A DNA stretch of 64,000 nt from positions 45,260 to 109,259 of the forward strand of contig JAILNR010000003.1 in NCBI GenBank assembly GCA_024691325.1, given 5' to 3'. The notes beneath the pieces were generated by a model. It was not told the origin of the DNA and made no database searches. It saw only the letters and a list, made by a program, of their open reading frames with translations. The DNA comes from Saccharofermentans sp. (lineage in GTDB: Bacteria; Bacillota; Clostridia; Saccharofermentanales; Saccharofermentanaceae). The translations under genes were made by a program, and so were the position numbers. Below, one piece after another: positions 35,295-43,502 of this stretch; the stretch's first letter is position 1; each line of letters begins with the position of its first letter.

Positions 35295-36323
35295 TCACAA
35301 CTGGTCTGAATTTTTTACCCATTCTATCATGTTCTCGATACCCTGCGCCGCTGTAACCTTGGGGCTCCAGCCGATAGCACCGGTTATCTTCGTAAGATCA
35401 GCAACAAAGACCTTCTGGTCCGACTGCCTCGGCGGAAGCTCATTAAACTTCATCTTAATGCCAAGACTGTTCTCAAGCATCGCGAAAAGCTCAAGCAAAG
35501 ACAACGACTGCTCCATCGAGCCTCCGATGTTGTATGCATTTCCGCTGACCTTATCCATGTTCTGAACTGCCGTATAGTAAAGCGCGATCATGTCGTCCGC
35601 ATGCAGGATATCTCTTACCTGCTTACCATTACCGGAGATCGTGAAAGGCTCGGTATCCGGGTTCTGATAGAACGCAAGCGCACGGCTTACGAACCAACCT
35701 ACCCAGCCCTGATCATATGTTGCGAACTGTCTGCTGCCATACATTGAGGAATGTCTGAACACGCAGGTCTTAAGACCAAAGATCCTGTGGAAATCAAGCA
35801 TATACTGATCTGCAGCACCCTTGGAACAGCCATACGGTGATCTGAAATCCAAAGGAACACTCTCATCAAAACCGTTCGGATACTCCTCGCAGATATAGCG
35901 TGTGACGGTCTCTTTATATGTGTAATTCTCGAGATCTCCATAGACCTTGTTAGTCGATGAATAAAGAACGGCAGTATCGGGACTGTACTTTCTTACTGAA
36001 TCAAGCACATTGACTGTTCCCATCGTATTTGTCTCGAAGTCCTTGTAGGGATTCGCGATGGAAGTAGTCATGGCAACCTGGCCTGCAAGATGGAAGATAG
36101 CATCAAACTTACCTTCCTTAATTACAGTCTCAACATCATTCTTGTTTCTGGTATCACCATGAATGAAATTAAACTTTCCCAGGCTTTGAAGCCACTGGTA
36201 GTTTTGATCAGAACCTTTACGTGAAAGATTATCAAGAACCGTAATATCATATCCGTTCTTAATTCCATGCGATGCAAGGTTGCTTCCGAGAAATCCGCAT
36301 CCGCCGTTTATCAGAATCTTCAT
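35295..36323 (-). CDS. rfbE: CDP-paratose 2-epimerase
   Basis: This 342-residue extended SDR converts CDP-paratose to CDP-tyvelose (a 3,6-dideoxyhexose) with bound NAD+. The nucleotide motif is GGCGFLGSN. The catalytic region is SSTNKVYGDLE, the active-site Tyr-Lys pair is YGCSK, and GRQFATYDQGWVGWF and GNGKQVRDILHADDM are very characteristic of this enzyme. I recognise the Yersinia/Salmonella-type protein along the whole chain. Its ATG overlaps the stop of the CDP-paratose synthase gene (ATGA). The earlier CDP-glucose dehydratase and deoxygenation enzymes are not in the window. Confidence 0.9.
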   Translation of the reverse strand: MKILINGGCGFLGSNLASHGIKNGYDITVLDNLSRKGSDQNYQWLQSLGKFNFIHGDTRNKNDVETVIKEGKFDAIFHLAGQVAMTTSIANPYKDFETNTMGTVNVLDSVRKYSPDTAVLYSSTNKVYGDLENYTYKETVTRYICEEYPNGFDESVPLDFRSPYGCSKGAADQYMLDFHRIFGLKTCVFRHSSMYGSRQFATYDQGWVGWFVSRALAFYQNPDTEPFTISGNGKQVRDILHADDMIALYYTAVQNMDKVSGNAYNIGGSMEQSLSLLELFAMLENSLGIKMKFNELPPRQSDQKVFVADLTKITGAIGWSPKVTAAQGIENMIEWVKNSDQL

Positions 36324-37177
36324 AATTCACCTTCTTTAATTTTTTCAAACATATCTTTGAGTCCGTCCTTCCAGAAGACCGGATTCCAATCTGTTATCTT
36401 GCTTATCTCGGTAACATCGGCCACACAGTCAGGCTCGATTCTTCTTATCACGACCTTGCCTCTGTTTACCTGAGATCTGTCACCGCCTAATCCGGCGATG
36501 TACTTAACTATCTCATAGATTGACGGTGCTTCTCCCGTACCGATATCAATCTCTTTATATCCTTCGATATCCGCATCAATGACCGCCAGGATTGCCTTGA
36601 GGATGTCATTAATAGCAATGATATCTCTCTTCTGGGTTCCTTCCGTCATATCTATATCAACACCGCGTAAGGATTTACGGATGACGCTGGGCAAGAATCT
36701 GTTCTCGGGTTCGTCAAATCCATAGAGCATCTCAAGCTTGAGATTAATGAAGTTGATGCCTTTTTTATCCGTATAGAACTTTCCGAAGTCGCTGAACATC
36801 TTCTTCGAGTAACTGTACATATTGATCTCGTCCGGAAGACCTGTTCCGATTGTTATGTACTTCTTAACGCCCTTGGATGCTACAAGATCAAGGACTTTCA
36901 AAGGGAATTCGATATTTGCTTCGATAACGTCTCCGTAGAGGCCTTCGCTTCTTCCATAGTTGCAGGCACAGTTTACGACGACATCCACATCGGTATAGCG
37001 CAGGGCAGTCTCGATTGCATCGGAAGATGCGGGAAGACATCTTATCTTATCCGAAGTAAGCTCCTCCCTTGCCTTGGTGTTCCTGACTGTGCAAATTACT
37101 TCATCGTTACGCTTTGCAAGCAGGTTGCTTAACTTCTGTCCGACATAGCCGTTACCGCCAAGCACTAATACAGTCAT
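36320..37177 (-). CDS. rfbS: CDP-paratose synthase-like reductase
   Basis: This 285-residue SDR-fold protein has GGNGYVGQK at the N-terminus, NCACNYGRSE in the middle and a YSYSKK segment with the Tyr and Lys expected for catalysis. The pattern INLKLEMLYGFDE ... QKRDIIAIND fits CDP-paratose synthase, which reduces the 4-keto sugar to CDP-paratose using NADPH. Placement directly before the 2-epimerase, with start/stop overlap, strongly supports this. AAGGGGG lies 7 nt upstream of the ATG. Confidence 0.82.
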   Translation of the reverse strand: MTVLVLGGNGYVGQKLSNLLAKRNDEVICTVRNTKAREELTSDKIRCLPASSDAIETALRYTDVDVVVNCACNYGRSEGLYGDVIEANIEFPLKVLDLVASKGVKKYITIGTGLPDEINMYSYSKKMFSDFGKFYTDKKGINFINLKLEMLYGFDEPENRFLPSVIRKSLRGVDIDMTEGTQKRDIIAINDILKAILAVIDADIEGYKEIDIGTGEAPSIYEIVKYIAGLGGDRSQVNRGKVVIRRIEPDCVADVTEISKITDWNPVFWKDGLKDMFEKIKEGEL

Positions 37178-37179
37178 GA

Positions 37180-37890
37180 TTAACCCCCTTTAAGAGCTTT
37201 TCTCTTTATCTTGAGGAGTCTGCTTATAGTCTTAATATATGAGAATATAAACTTAACCAGTTTTCTCTTTGATTCGCCGGCAGCTCTCTTGTTAAACGAG
37301 ATGGGAATCTCAATGATCTTATAGCCTTTCTTACTCAGATTAAGTTTGATAAGTATCTCTTCGACGATATCGAAGTTATCACATTCAAGGGATAAAGCCT
37401 TTATCTGCTCACTTCTGTACATACGGAAACTGTCAGACACGTCCTTGACCTTAAGACCGAAGAAAATACGGTAAGTGACATTAAGAGCCCAGGACATAAA
37501 CTTAAGTATGAAGTTATTATCTGTATAACCGCCCTTGCAGTATCTCGAACCGATGATAAGGTCCGCATTCTGCTCATTAATCGTCTTATAAAACTCGATA
37601 ATCTTCTCGGGATCGTGCGACCCGTCGGCATCCATAACAACAGTGAACTCACCCTTCGCATCTGCAAAGCCGGTTCTTATGGCATCACCGTAATTGTTAC
37701 CGCCGCGTCTGGGGTTATATCTGACATTGTTTTCCTCACACACCTTAGCCGTGTTATCAATGGGCTCCAAAGTATCCACTACGAGCACTTCATAGTCCAG
37801 GGAATTCTCTGTCATTACTGTATTTATGCGGGGCAGGATATTAACAAGATTCTCTTCCTCGCGGTATGCAGGTAAAACAATACTAATCAT
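37180..37890 (-). CDS. Family 2 glycosyltransferase
   Basis: This 236-residue GT2 enzyme has ISIVLPAYREEENL at the start, VVMDADGSHDPEKI (DxD-type metal motif) and SDSFRMY near the C-terminus, the pattern of dolichyl/polyprenyl phosphate sugar transferases of the DPM1 type. A basic hydrophobic C-terminal tail suggests membrane association. I chose the ATG at 37888-37890: an in-frame ATG three codons upstream lies within and just after the -10 box and cannot be transcribed from this promoter. It is the first gene of the CDP-tyvelose unit. Confidence 0.85.
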   Translation of the reverse strand: MISIVLPAYREEENLVNILPRINTVMTENSLDYEVLVVDTLEPIDNTAKVCEENNVRYNPRRGGNNYGDAIRTGFADAKGEFTVVMDADGSHDPEKIIEFYKTINEQNADLIIGSRYCKGGYTDNNFILKFMSWALNVTYRIFFGLKVKDVSDSFRMYRSEQIKALSLECDNFDIVEEILIKLNLSKKGYKIIEIPISFNKRAAGESKRKLVKFIFSYIKTISRLLKIKRKALKGG

Positions 37891-37897
37891 GTCAAAC

Positions 37898-37906
37898 ATT
37901 ATAGCA
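37898..37906 (-). promoter_or_regulatory. Extended -10 promoter of the tyvelose unit, leaderless
   Basis: On the minus strand TGCTATAAT is a perfect extended -10. Only 7 nt separate it from the ATG at 37888-37890, so transcription should start at or immediately beside the ATG. No -35 box is evident, as normal with TGnTATAAT. Confidence 0.6.
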
Positions 37907-37953
37907 TAGATAGCCGTTCTGTTTTGTATTAAGAATAGTGTTTTAGCATTTCG

Positions 37954-38033
37954 TTGAATTTCTATTCAAAAAGTGTTGACACCACCTTTCCGGCGTGATA
38001 TATTGAATTCACATTCAGCGAATTTTAATTCAA
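37954..38033 (+). promoter_or_regulatory. Oxidoreductase promoter with three inverted-repeat operators
   Basis: TTGACA (37976-37981), 17 nt and TATATT (37999-38004) form the promoter. Three related 16-bp palindromes flank it: TTGAATTTCTATTCAA (37954-37969, upstream of -35), TTGAATTCACATTCAG (38003-38018, at the start site) and GCGAATTTTAATTCAA (38018-38033, in the leader). These are probable binding sites of the TetR regulator encoded second in the operon. Confidence 0.75.
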
Positions 38034-38047
38034 TGGGGGGTTAGAAA

Positions 38048-39538
38048 ATGGAAAACACAAAGAAGGTAATAGTAATAGGCGGAGGCATCGCAGGTCTTTC
38101 TGCAGGCATCTATGCACTTAAGGCAGGCTTCGAGGCTGAGATCTATGAGAAGAATGCGATACCGGGCGGCGAATGCATCGGATGGAACAGAAAGGGATAC
38201 CACATCGACAACTGCATCCACTGGCTCACAGGAACACTCAAGGGCACCGAGCTGTACGACGTATGGAAGACCGTAGGCGCTTTAAGCGATGACACCGAGT
38301 ATGCGAAGATCGACTCTTTCTACACTTCAACTTATAACGGACAGAGCGCCACTCTTTGGAACGACCTTGAGCGTACACAAAGAGAACTGATTGAAGTCTC
38401 ACCCGAAGACGAGGAGGAGATCAGGAACTTCATCCAAAATGTCGAGTGGTCCAAGCAGTGCCTCTTCCCTGCCTCCAAGCCTATGGAGATGTGGGGCATC
38501 AAGGACTACATCTCAATGGGAGCTTCAATGGCGGACTTCCCCAAGGTCATGAAGGAGTTCGGCAAGATATCTCTCGAGGAATACTCCAGGCGCTTCAAGT
38601 CTCCCCTCCTTCAGAAGCTCATGTGCGACTATCTTCCCAAGTCCTACTGCGCTTACTCTTTCCTCGTTTCATATGCAACCATGGCGATGGGCAACGGCAG
38701 CATCCCGATGGGAGCATCACTACAGATGTCACTTCGCATGGAGAAGACCTTCAAGGAATTAGGCGGCAAGATCTACTACAACAAGGGGGCTTCCCGCATT
38801 CTCCTCTCGAAAAGAACCGCAACAGGAGTCGAGTTCGAGGACGGAACAACAGCTTGCGGCGACTACATTATCCCCACGGTTGACACTCACCTACTTTTCG
38901 GAAAGCTGCTGCCTGAGTCCTATATGCCCAAGGAGCTTCAGGAAGCTTACAAGAATCCCGAGGCCTACCCCGCGACGAGCGGTTTCCAGGTGGCATTTGC
39001 AGTGCCCGAGGACTTCAACGGCGGCGAGACCATCTTCATCGATGTAGACCCCATAGAGGTAGGAAACTCGAAGTTCGACAGGATGTATGTTAAGAGCTAC
39101 GGATATGATAAGATTTTCGTTAAGGACGGTAAGCAGGTGATCCAGACTTGCATCACACAAACTGATGCTGACTACGAATACTGGAAAAGCCTGTCGAAGG
39201 AAGAGTATGAGGCCTTAAAGCAGAAGCTTACGGCCGAAGTCGAGGCAAGGATTGCGAAGGCTTTCCCTGTCCTTGAGGGTAACATGGAGTTCCTCGATGC
39301 GTGGACACCTCTTACCTATGAAAGATACTGCAATGCTTATCACGGCAGTTACATGAGCTTTGTAACCACACCCGGCGGCAAGCAGATAAAGATGAAGGGA
39401 CGCCTCAAGGGCATCGATAATCTTTACGTTGCAGGCCAGTGGACGAACTCACCCGGAGGACTTCCTGTTGCAGTTGCAAGCGGAAAGTTCGCAGTACAGA
39501 GAATACTTAAGTCAGAAAGAAGAAGCATCGTGATCTGA
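38048..39538 (+). CDS. FAD-dependent oxidoreductase, phytoene desaturase-like
   Basis: This 496-residue flavoprotein has an N-terminal FAD-binding motif VIVIGGGIAGLSAGIYALKAGFEAEIYEKN cut here to its core GGGIAGLSAG, and a C-terminal motif LYVAGQWTNSPGGLP where the FAD is closed in. The layout is that of the CrtI/amine-oxidase superfamily, seen in many gut Clostridia next to a TetR gene. The substrate is unknown; carotenoid desaturation is unlikely without other carotenoid genes. GGGGGG precedes the ATG. The gene is followed after 16 nt by the TetR regulator. Confidence 0.85.
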   Translation: MENTKKVIVIGGGIAGLSAGIYALKAGFEAEIYEKNAIPGGECIGWNRKGYHIDNCIHWLTGTLKGTELYDVWKTVGALSDDTEYAKIDSFYTSTYNGQSATLWNDLERTQRELIEVSPEDEEEIRNFIQNVEWSKQCLFPASKPMEMWGIKDYISMGASMADFPKVMKEFGKISLEEYSRRFKSPLLQKLMCDYLPKSYCAYSFLVSYATMAMGNGSIPMGASLQMSLRMEKTFKELGGKIYYNKGASRILLSKRTATGVEFEDGTTACGDYIIPTVDTHLLFGKLLPESYMPKELQEAYKNPEAYPATSGFQVAFAVPEDFNGGETIFIDVDPIEVGNSKFDRMYVKSYGYDKIFVKDGKQVIQTCITQTDADYEYWKSLSKEEYEALKQKLTAEVEARIAKAFPVLEGNMEFLDAWTPLTYERYCNAYHGSYMSFVTTPGGKQIKMKGRLKGIDNLYVAGQWTNSPGGLPVAVASGKFAVQRILKSERRSIVI

Positions 39539-39554
39539 TTTATCGAGGTATAAC

Positions 39555-40121
39555 ATGACACGTAAAGAACAGAAGGAAGAAAGGCGGCAGAAGATACTCA
39601 TGACGGCACTCGACCTGTTTGTGGAGAGAGGCTTTCATGAGACTAAGATCAGCGACATCGCATCCGCAGTTCCTATGAGCATTGGACTTATGTTCCACTA
39701 CTTCGAGTCGAAGGAAGTGCTGCTCCTCGAACTTGTGAAGATGGGACTTGAAGCGACAAACTCCACTTCCAAGATGCCTCCGATGCCGCCCGAGTTATTC
39801 TTCGAGAAGTTCCTTGAACAGCTGTTCGAGTTCTCATCCTCACAGCCCTGGGTCTTCGATATGTTCGTGCTGATGGGTCAGGCAAGGCGGCCGGGCATGC
39901 CGGAGGATGTAAGGGAACTTGCCTCGTCCGTTAAGACGCCCGAGGCGACCGCCGGGATAATCAAGGAAGGACAGAAGTCCGGAGTATTCCGCGAAGGCGA
40001 TCCGCTGCAGTTGTCGATTACATTCTGGGGCGCGGTCCAGGGAATCATGGAAGAGATGTCGATCAATAAATCGTATAAGGCACCCGATCCCAAGTGGATA
40101 GTGAGTATGCTTCTTAAGTAA
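39555..40121 (+). CDS. TetR family regulator of the oxidoreductase operon
   Basis: This 188-residue protein has a TetR helix-turn-helix (about 10-55: ILMTALDLFVERGFHETKISDIA, MSIGLMFHYFESKE) and a C-terminal ligand domain. It is co-transcribed with the oxidoreductase behind a promoter with three palindromes, so negative autoregulation of the pair is likely. A GAGGT site precedes the ATG. The ligand is unknown. Confidence 0.9.
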   Translation: MTRKEQKEERRQKILMTALDLFVERGFHETKISDIASAVPMSIGLMFHYFESKEVLLLELVKMGLEATNSTSKMPPMPPELFFEKFLEQLFEFSSSQPWVFDMFVLMGQARRPGMPEDVRELASSVKTPEATAGIIKEGQKSGVFREGDPLQLSITFWGAVQGIMEEMSINKSYKAPDPKWIVSMLLK

Positions 40122-40124
40122 TAA

Positions 40125-40151
40125 AAAAGCCGGAGCAAAACTCCGGCTTTT
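40125..40151. terminator. Bidirectional terminator after the TetR gene
   Basis: AAAAGCCGGAG (40125-40135), loop CAAAA and CTCCGGCTTTT (40141-40151) form an 11-bp stem with A and T runs on both sides. It separates convergent genes. Confidence 0.9.
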
Positions 40152-40174
40152 ATTTGTTTTAATTTCCAATCAGA

Positions 40175-40780
40175 TCAAAGTCCGATGGCCTTACCGAGCT
40201 CATCGAAGAACTGAACGAACGGCCACACCAGATCTGCGAATGACTGTCCCATAACGAGTGTGGCGATAAGAGAGAATATCAAAGCCACGATGATGAGGAT
40301 GATGTAGCCTGCAAAGATAGCTCTTGCAAAGTTCTTAAGATTCTTGTTACGAGGTCCGATCGAGAGCAGGATCGTAAAGATAAATCCGATTGCCGGGAGC
40401 AAACACAGGATTCCGAGCCAGAAGAATTGTCCTGTTGATACAGGTCTGTAGTCCTTAGGACACTGCTCGATCTTAGCCTGAAGCTCGGCAGCCTTCTTAG
40501 CCTTCTTCTCGATCTTGGCCTGCTTTCTTGCCTGCTCCTTCTGCGCCTTCTTAACAGCCTTCTGCTCGGCAGCGATCTTATCAGCTGCTGCCTTGTCCAC
40601 TACGGGTGCTGCTGCGGCTGCTGCGGGAGCAGCTATAGGAGCAAACTCCTCCTCTTTCTTCTCTTCTTTCTTGGTTTCTTCGACCTTTATGGGTGCAGCC
40701 GCGATATCCTCGGGCTTAGGTGCATTCTTGATCTCATCGGTAAGCGCTTTTGCTTCCTTGTTTGTATCTTTGTCACTCAT
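40175..40780 (-). CDS. Lys/Ala-rich coiled-coil membrane protein
   Basis: This 201-residue protein has a charged, Ala/Lys/Glu-rich N-terminal half (about 1-110, probable coiled coil with KKAQKEQARKQAKIEKKAKK) and two membrane helices at about 117-175. I recognise no family. GGAGGT lies 7 nt before the ATG. The strong site and repeated codons suggest it is well expressed. The N-terminal half is presumably cytosolic and may bind nucleic acid or proteins. Confidence 0.6.
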   Translation of the reverse strand: MSDKDTNKEAKALTDEIKNAPKPEDIAAAPIKVEETKKEEKKEEEFAPIAAPAAAAAAPVVDKAAADKIAAEQKAVKKAQKEQARKQAKIEKKAKKAAELQAKIEQCPKDYRPVSTGQFFWLGILCLLPAIGFIFTILLSIGPRNKNLKNFARAIFAGYIILIIVALIFSLIATLVMGQSFADLVWPFVQFFDELGKAIGL

Positions 40781-40829
40781 GATACATACCTCCAGAAATT
40801 CTGTTTTGATTATAGCACAACTGGTTAGA

Positions 40830-40838
40830 TGCTATAAT
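40830..40838 (+). promoter_or_regulatory. Extended -10 promoter, leaderless
   Basis: TGCTATAAT is a perfect extended -10 that ends 6 nt before the ATG at 40845. No Shine-Dalgarno sequence and no clear -35 box are present. Confidence 0.6.
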
Positions 40839-40844
40839 CAAGTC

Positions 40845-41393
40845 ATGAGCCGCGAATTATCAAAACGAACAAGGACCATAATCGCTATCCTCCTGCTCAC
40901 TATGGCAGGGGCCATGATCGGCTGGATTTACGAGGAACTTTTCTACCGCATCAACGACGGCGAGTGGGTCAGACGAGGTCAGGGCGGGCCGTGGCTTCCC
41001 ATCTACGCATTCGGTGCTTTGGGCTTAACTCTCGTGACTTACAGGAAAAAGTACAATCCTTTGATCGTCTTCCTCATAACATGCTTAGGCTCGTTTCTTA
41101 TCGAATTTACTACGGGGTATGTCCTGTTCCACTTCTTCGGCGGCAAGCGTCTCTGGGACTACAACACCGAGATCTGGAACTGGGGCAACATAGGCGGGTA
41201 CGTCTGCTTCAGATCAGTCGCCATCTTCGGCTTTATGGGCATCTTCTTCGTAAAGTGGGCGATCCCCGCAATACTTAATCTTACAAGCAAATTAGAAAGC
41301 AGGAAGCTTCTTGCCATAGCAGTCCCGCTTCTTGCGGTCTTTATCGGCGATGTGCTTTTCGCTTATATCCTTCGCCCGCTTCTCGGGGCATGA
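40845..41393 (+). CDS. CmpB-type putative ABC-transporter permease
   Basis: This 182-residue membrane protein has five or so helices and the segments GWIYEELFYRI, GGPWLPIYAFGA and LIEFTTGYVLFHFFG that mark the PF06541 family (called ABC_trans_CmpB, function not known for most members). It has no ATPase next to it. I chose the ATG at 40845 because a promoter ends 6 nt before it and the protein then begins MSRELSKR; the long in-frame extension upstream runs antisense to the neighbouring gene and is not supported. Confidence 0.82.
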   Translation: MSRELSKRTRTIIAILLLTMAGAMIGWIYEELFYRINDGEWVRRGQGGPWLPIYAFGALGLTLVTYRKKYNPLIVFLITCLGSFLIEFTTGYVLFHFFGGKRLWDYNTEIWNWGNIGGYVCFRSVAIFGFMGIFFVKWAIPAILNLTSKLESRKLLAIAVPLLAVFIGDVLFAYILRPLLGA

Positions 41394-41399
41394 CGAGCT

Positions 41400-42782
41400 C
41401 TAGCTGACGATATTCTTCGCCCACATTCCGCTTTTTACCATGACGCCTCCGATGATGCACTTGATGAACTCAGTGCCCATGACGAGGATCATCAGCATCT
41501 GCACGGAAACGGCGGTGTAGCGGCTTAACACGTAGGCGAGCGGCACCGCTATAACCCATACAAAACAACTGTCGAAAAGGAACGTGATAAACGTGTTTCC
41601 TCCGGCTCTTATGATGAAGTAGGAAGCGTGCGTGTAAGACATGGCAGGCATGTAAATGCCGACGATGATGATGAATGTCATCGCCATGAATTTAACGGCG
41701 TCGGTGGTTTTGTAAAGGCGCGGAAAGAACGGCGAGATCGCGACCAGAAGCAAACCGAATACAAGTCCCAGGAAGACCGTGAAGTCTCTCATCTTGACTG
41801 CAGTATCCTTTCCCTTCTCAATCTCCCCCGCACCTAACTGCTGGCCGACGATGATGCCTATCGCCTCACCCATCGCGACGAACGCGACATTGAACAGGTT
41901 ATAGATGGTGGTCTCGATATTGATGGCGGCAACCGCATCAAGGCTTCTGTAGGAATAGCACTGGTTCTGCACCGTCATGCCGACGGACCACAATGTCTCG
42001 TTCGCCATTAAAGGGAGAGACTTGAGGATGAACTGACGGACAAGACCTGCCGGGATGAAGAAACCTCTGAACGCGCCCTTGATGAAGGCGTGTGTCCCAG
42101 AGTGGGTTCCAGTATAGATGACAAGCACTCCAAGCTCGACGAATCTTGAGATGACGGTCGCGACAGCAGCACCATTGGCACCGAGTCTCGGAAGACCGAA
42201 CAGACCGTAGATAAGAAGAGCGTTGCCGACGAGATTGACGCTGATCGCGGCAAAGGCGGCTATCATCGGGACTCTGGTATGTCCTGTATCCCTGAGTGTT
42301 CCAGAGTAGGCACTGCTAAGGCCGATAGGGATCAGACTTATGAGGATTATCTTCATGTAATTAACGCCGATAACAAGGGTCTCGGCAGCGTCCTCCGGCG
42401 AGCCCTCACCTTGCAGGAACTGTTCGATAAGCCACGGCGAGAAAAAGGCGAAGATGGCGATACTCGCGACAGCCAGGATCAGGTTCGCGATGATCTTGAA
42501 CCTGAATGTGAAGCGGACGCCCTCATCATCGCCGTTGCCGTAATACTGCGCGGTAAAGATACCGACTCCTGCAGTGGCACCGAAGATCAAAAGGTAGTAT
42601 ACGAAGATAAGCTGGTTAGCTATCGCGACACCTGAAATCGAGGTCGTGCCGACGCGGCCGATCATGAGATTATCCAGAAGATTTACAAAGTTCGTGAGGC
42701 CGTTTTGAAGCATCATCGGTATCGCGATGCTTAATACCCGGCTGTAGAACTTGCGTGTTCCTAAGCGTGATCTTATATTCAT
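41400..42782 (-). CDS. MATE family efflux transporter
   Basis: This 460-residue protein has twelve membrane helices and two MatE halves; the first contains PMMLQNGLTNFVNLLDNLMIG. This second MATE gene of the window is not closely similar to the one at 12022. It follows the acetyltransferase gene with an ATGA-type overlap, so the two are co-translated, perhaps modifying and exporting related compounds. The substrate is not evident. Confidence 0.9.
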   Translation of the reverse strand: MNIRSRLGTRKFYSRVLSIAIPMMLQNGLTNFVNLLDNLMIGRVGTTSISGVAIANQLIFVYYLLIFGATAGVGIFTAQYYGNGDDEGVRFTFRFKIIANLILAVASIAIFAFFSPWLIEQFLQGEGSPEDAAETLVIGVNYMKIILISLIPIGLSSAYSGTLRDTGHTRVPMIAAFAAISVNLVGNALLIYGLFGLPRLGANGAAVATVISRFVELGVLVIYTGTHSGTHAFIKGAFRGFFIPAGLVRQFILKSLPLMANETLWSVGMTVQNQCYSYRSLDAVAAINIETTIYNLFNVAFVAMGEAIGIIVGQQLGAGEIEKGKDTAVKMRDFTVFLGLVFGLLLVAISPFFPRLYKTTDAVKFMAMTFIIIVGIYMPAMSYTHASYFIIRAGGNTFITFLFDSCFVWVIAVPLAYVLSRYTAVSVQMLMILVMGTEFIKCIIGGVMVKSGMWAKNIVS

Positions 42783-43390
42783 TTATAGTCTTCTACGTCA
42801 AACTTCCTGTCTTTATAGTAAAAATCGCGGTCCTCTTCCGTTATCTTACGGATGACTCTGCACGGGTTGCCGACGGCGATCATATCATCGGGAATATCCT
42901 TCGTGACGACACTTCCCGCACCGATGACGACATTGTTGCCTATCGTAACGCCCGGCATGATGCACACGTTTCCACCGATCCAGACATTATCGCCTATGGT
43001 GATATTGATGCCGTACTCGTAACCCGAGTTTCTTGAGTCCGGGTGAAGCGGGTGTCCTGCAGTATAGATAGAAACATTAGGAGCTATCTGTGCATTCTTG
43101 CCTATCTTAACCTTACCGACATCAAGGATAACAAGGTTATAGTTCGCGAAGAAGTTCTCACCTACTTCTATGTTCTTTCCGTAGTCACAGTGGAAAGGCT
43201 CTTCGATGTTTATCTCATCGCCCGTCTTTCCTAATATATCCTTAATAATGGCAGACCTCTCATCCCACCTGTCCGGCGGAAGATGATTATACTCGTATAT
43301 CTTCTTCTTGCAAGCGATACGCTCTTCCTGAAGTCCGTCAAGCCAGGCCTTGTAAGGCAGGTTCTTAAGCATTCTTTCTTTCTGATTCAT
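42779..43390 (-). CDS. Maltose/galactoside O-acetyltransferase-like enzyme
   Basis: This 203-residue left-handed beta-helix acetyltransferase has hexapeptide repeats (IAPNVSIYTAGHPL, ITIGDNVWIGGNVCIMPGVTIG, NVVIGAGSVVTKDIP) and the catalytic His in YTAGHPLHP. The N-terminal region ERMLKNLPYKAW is typical of maltose/galactoside acetyltransferases, which move acetyl from acetyl-CoA to sugars. AGGAGGG precedes the ATG. It is the first gene of a unit with a MATE pump. Confidence 0.92.
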   Translation of the reverse strand: MNQKERMLKNLPYKAWLDGLQEERIACKKKIYEYNHLPPDRWDERSAIIKDILGKTGDEINIEEPFHCDYGKNIEVGENFFANYNLVILDVGKVKIGKNAQIAPNVSIYTAGHPLHPDSRNSGYEYGINITIGDNVWIGGNVCIMPGVTIGNNVVIGAGSVVTKDIPDDMIAVGNPCRVIRKITEEDRDFYYKDRKFDVEDYK

Positions 43391-43502
43391 GGTCCCTCCT
43401 AGTTACGTTTATCTTCACATTCATTTACTTATTATTAATATATCTAATCTTTTCTTGCCTATATAATTATAAAAGAAAGTTTATGAAGAGGTAACGGAGA
43501 TT

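Noticed and set aside
40515..40844. Upstream extension of the CmpB-type gene
   Set aside because: It is antisense to the Lys/Ala-rich protein gene, and the real start has a promoter ending 6 nt before it.
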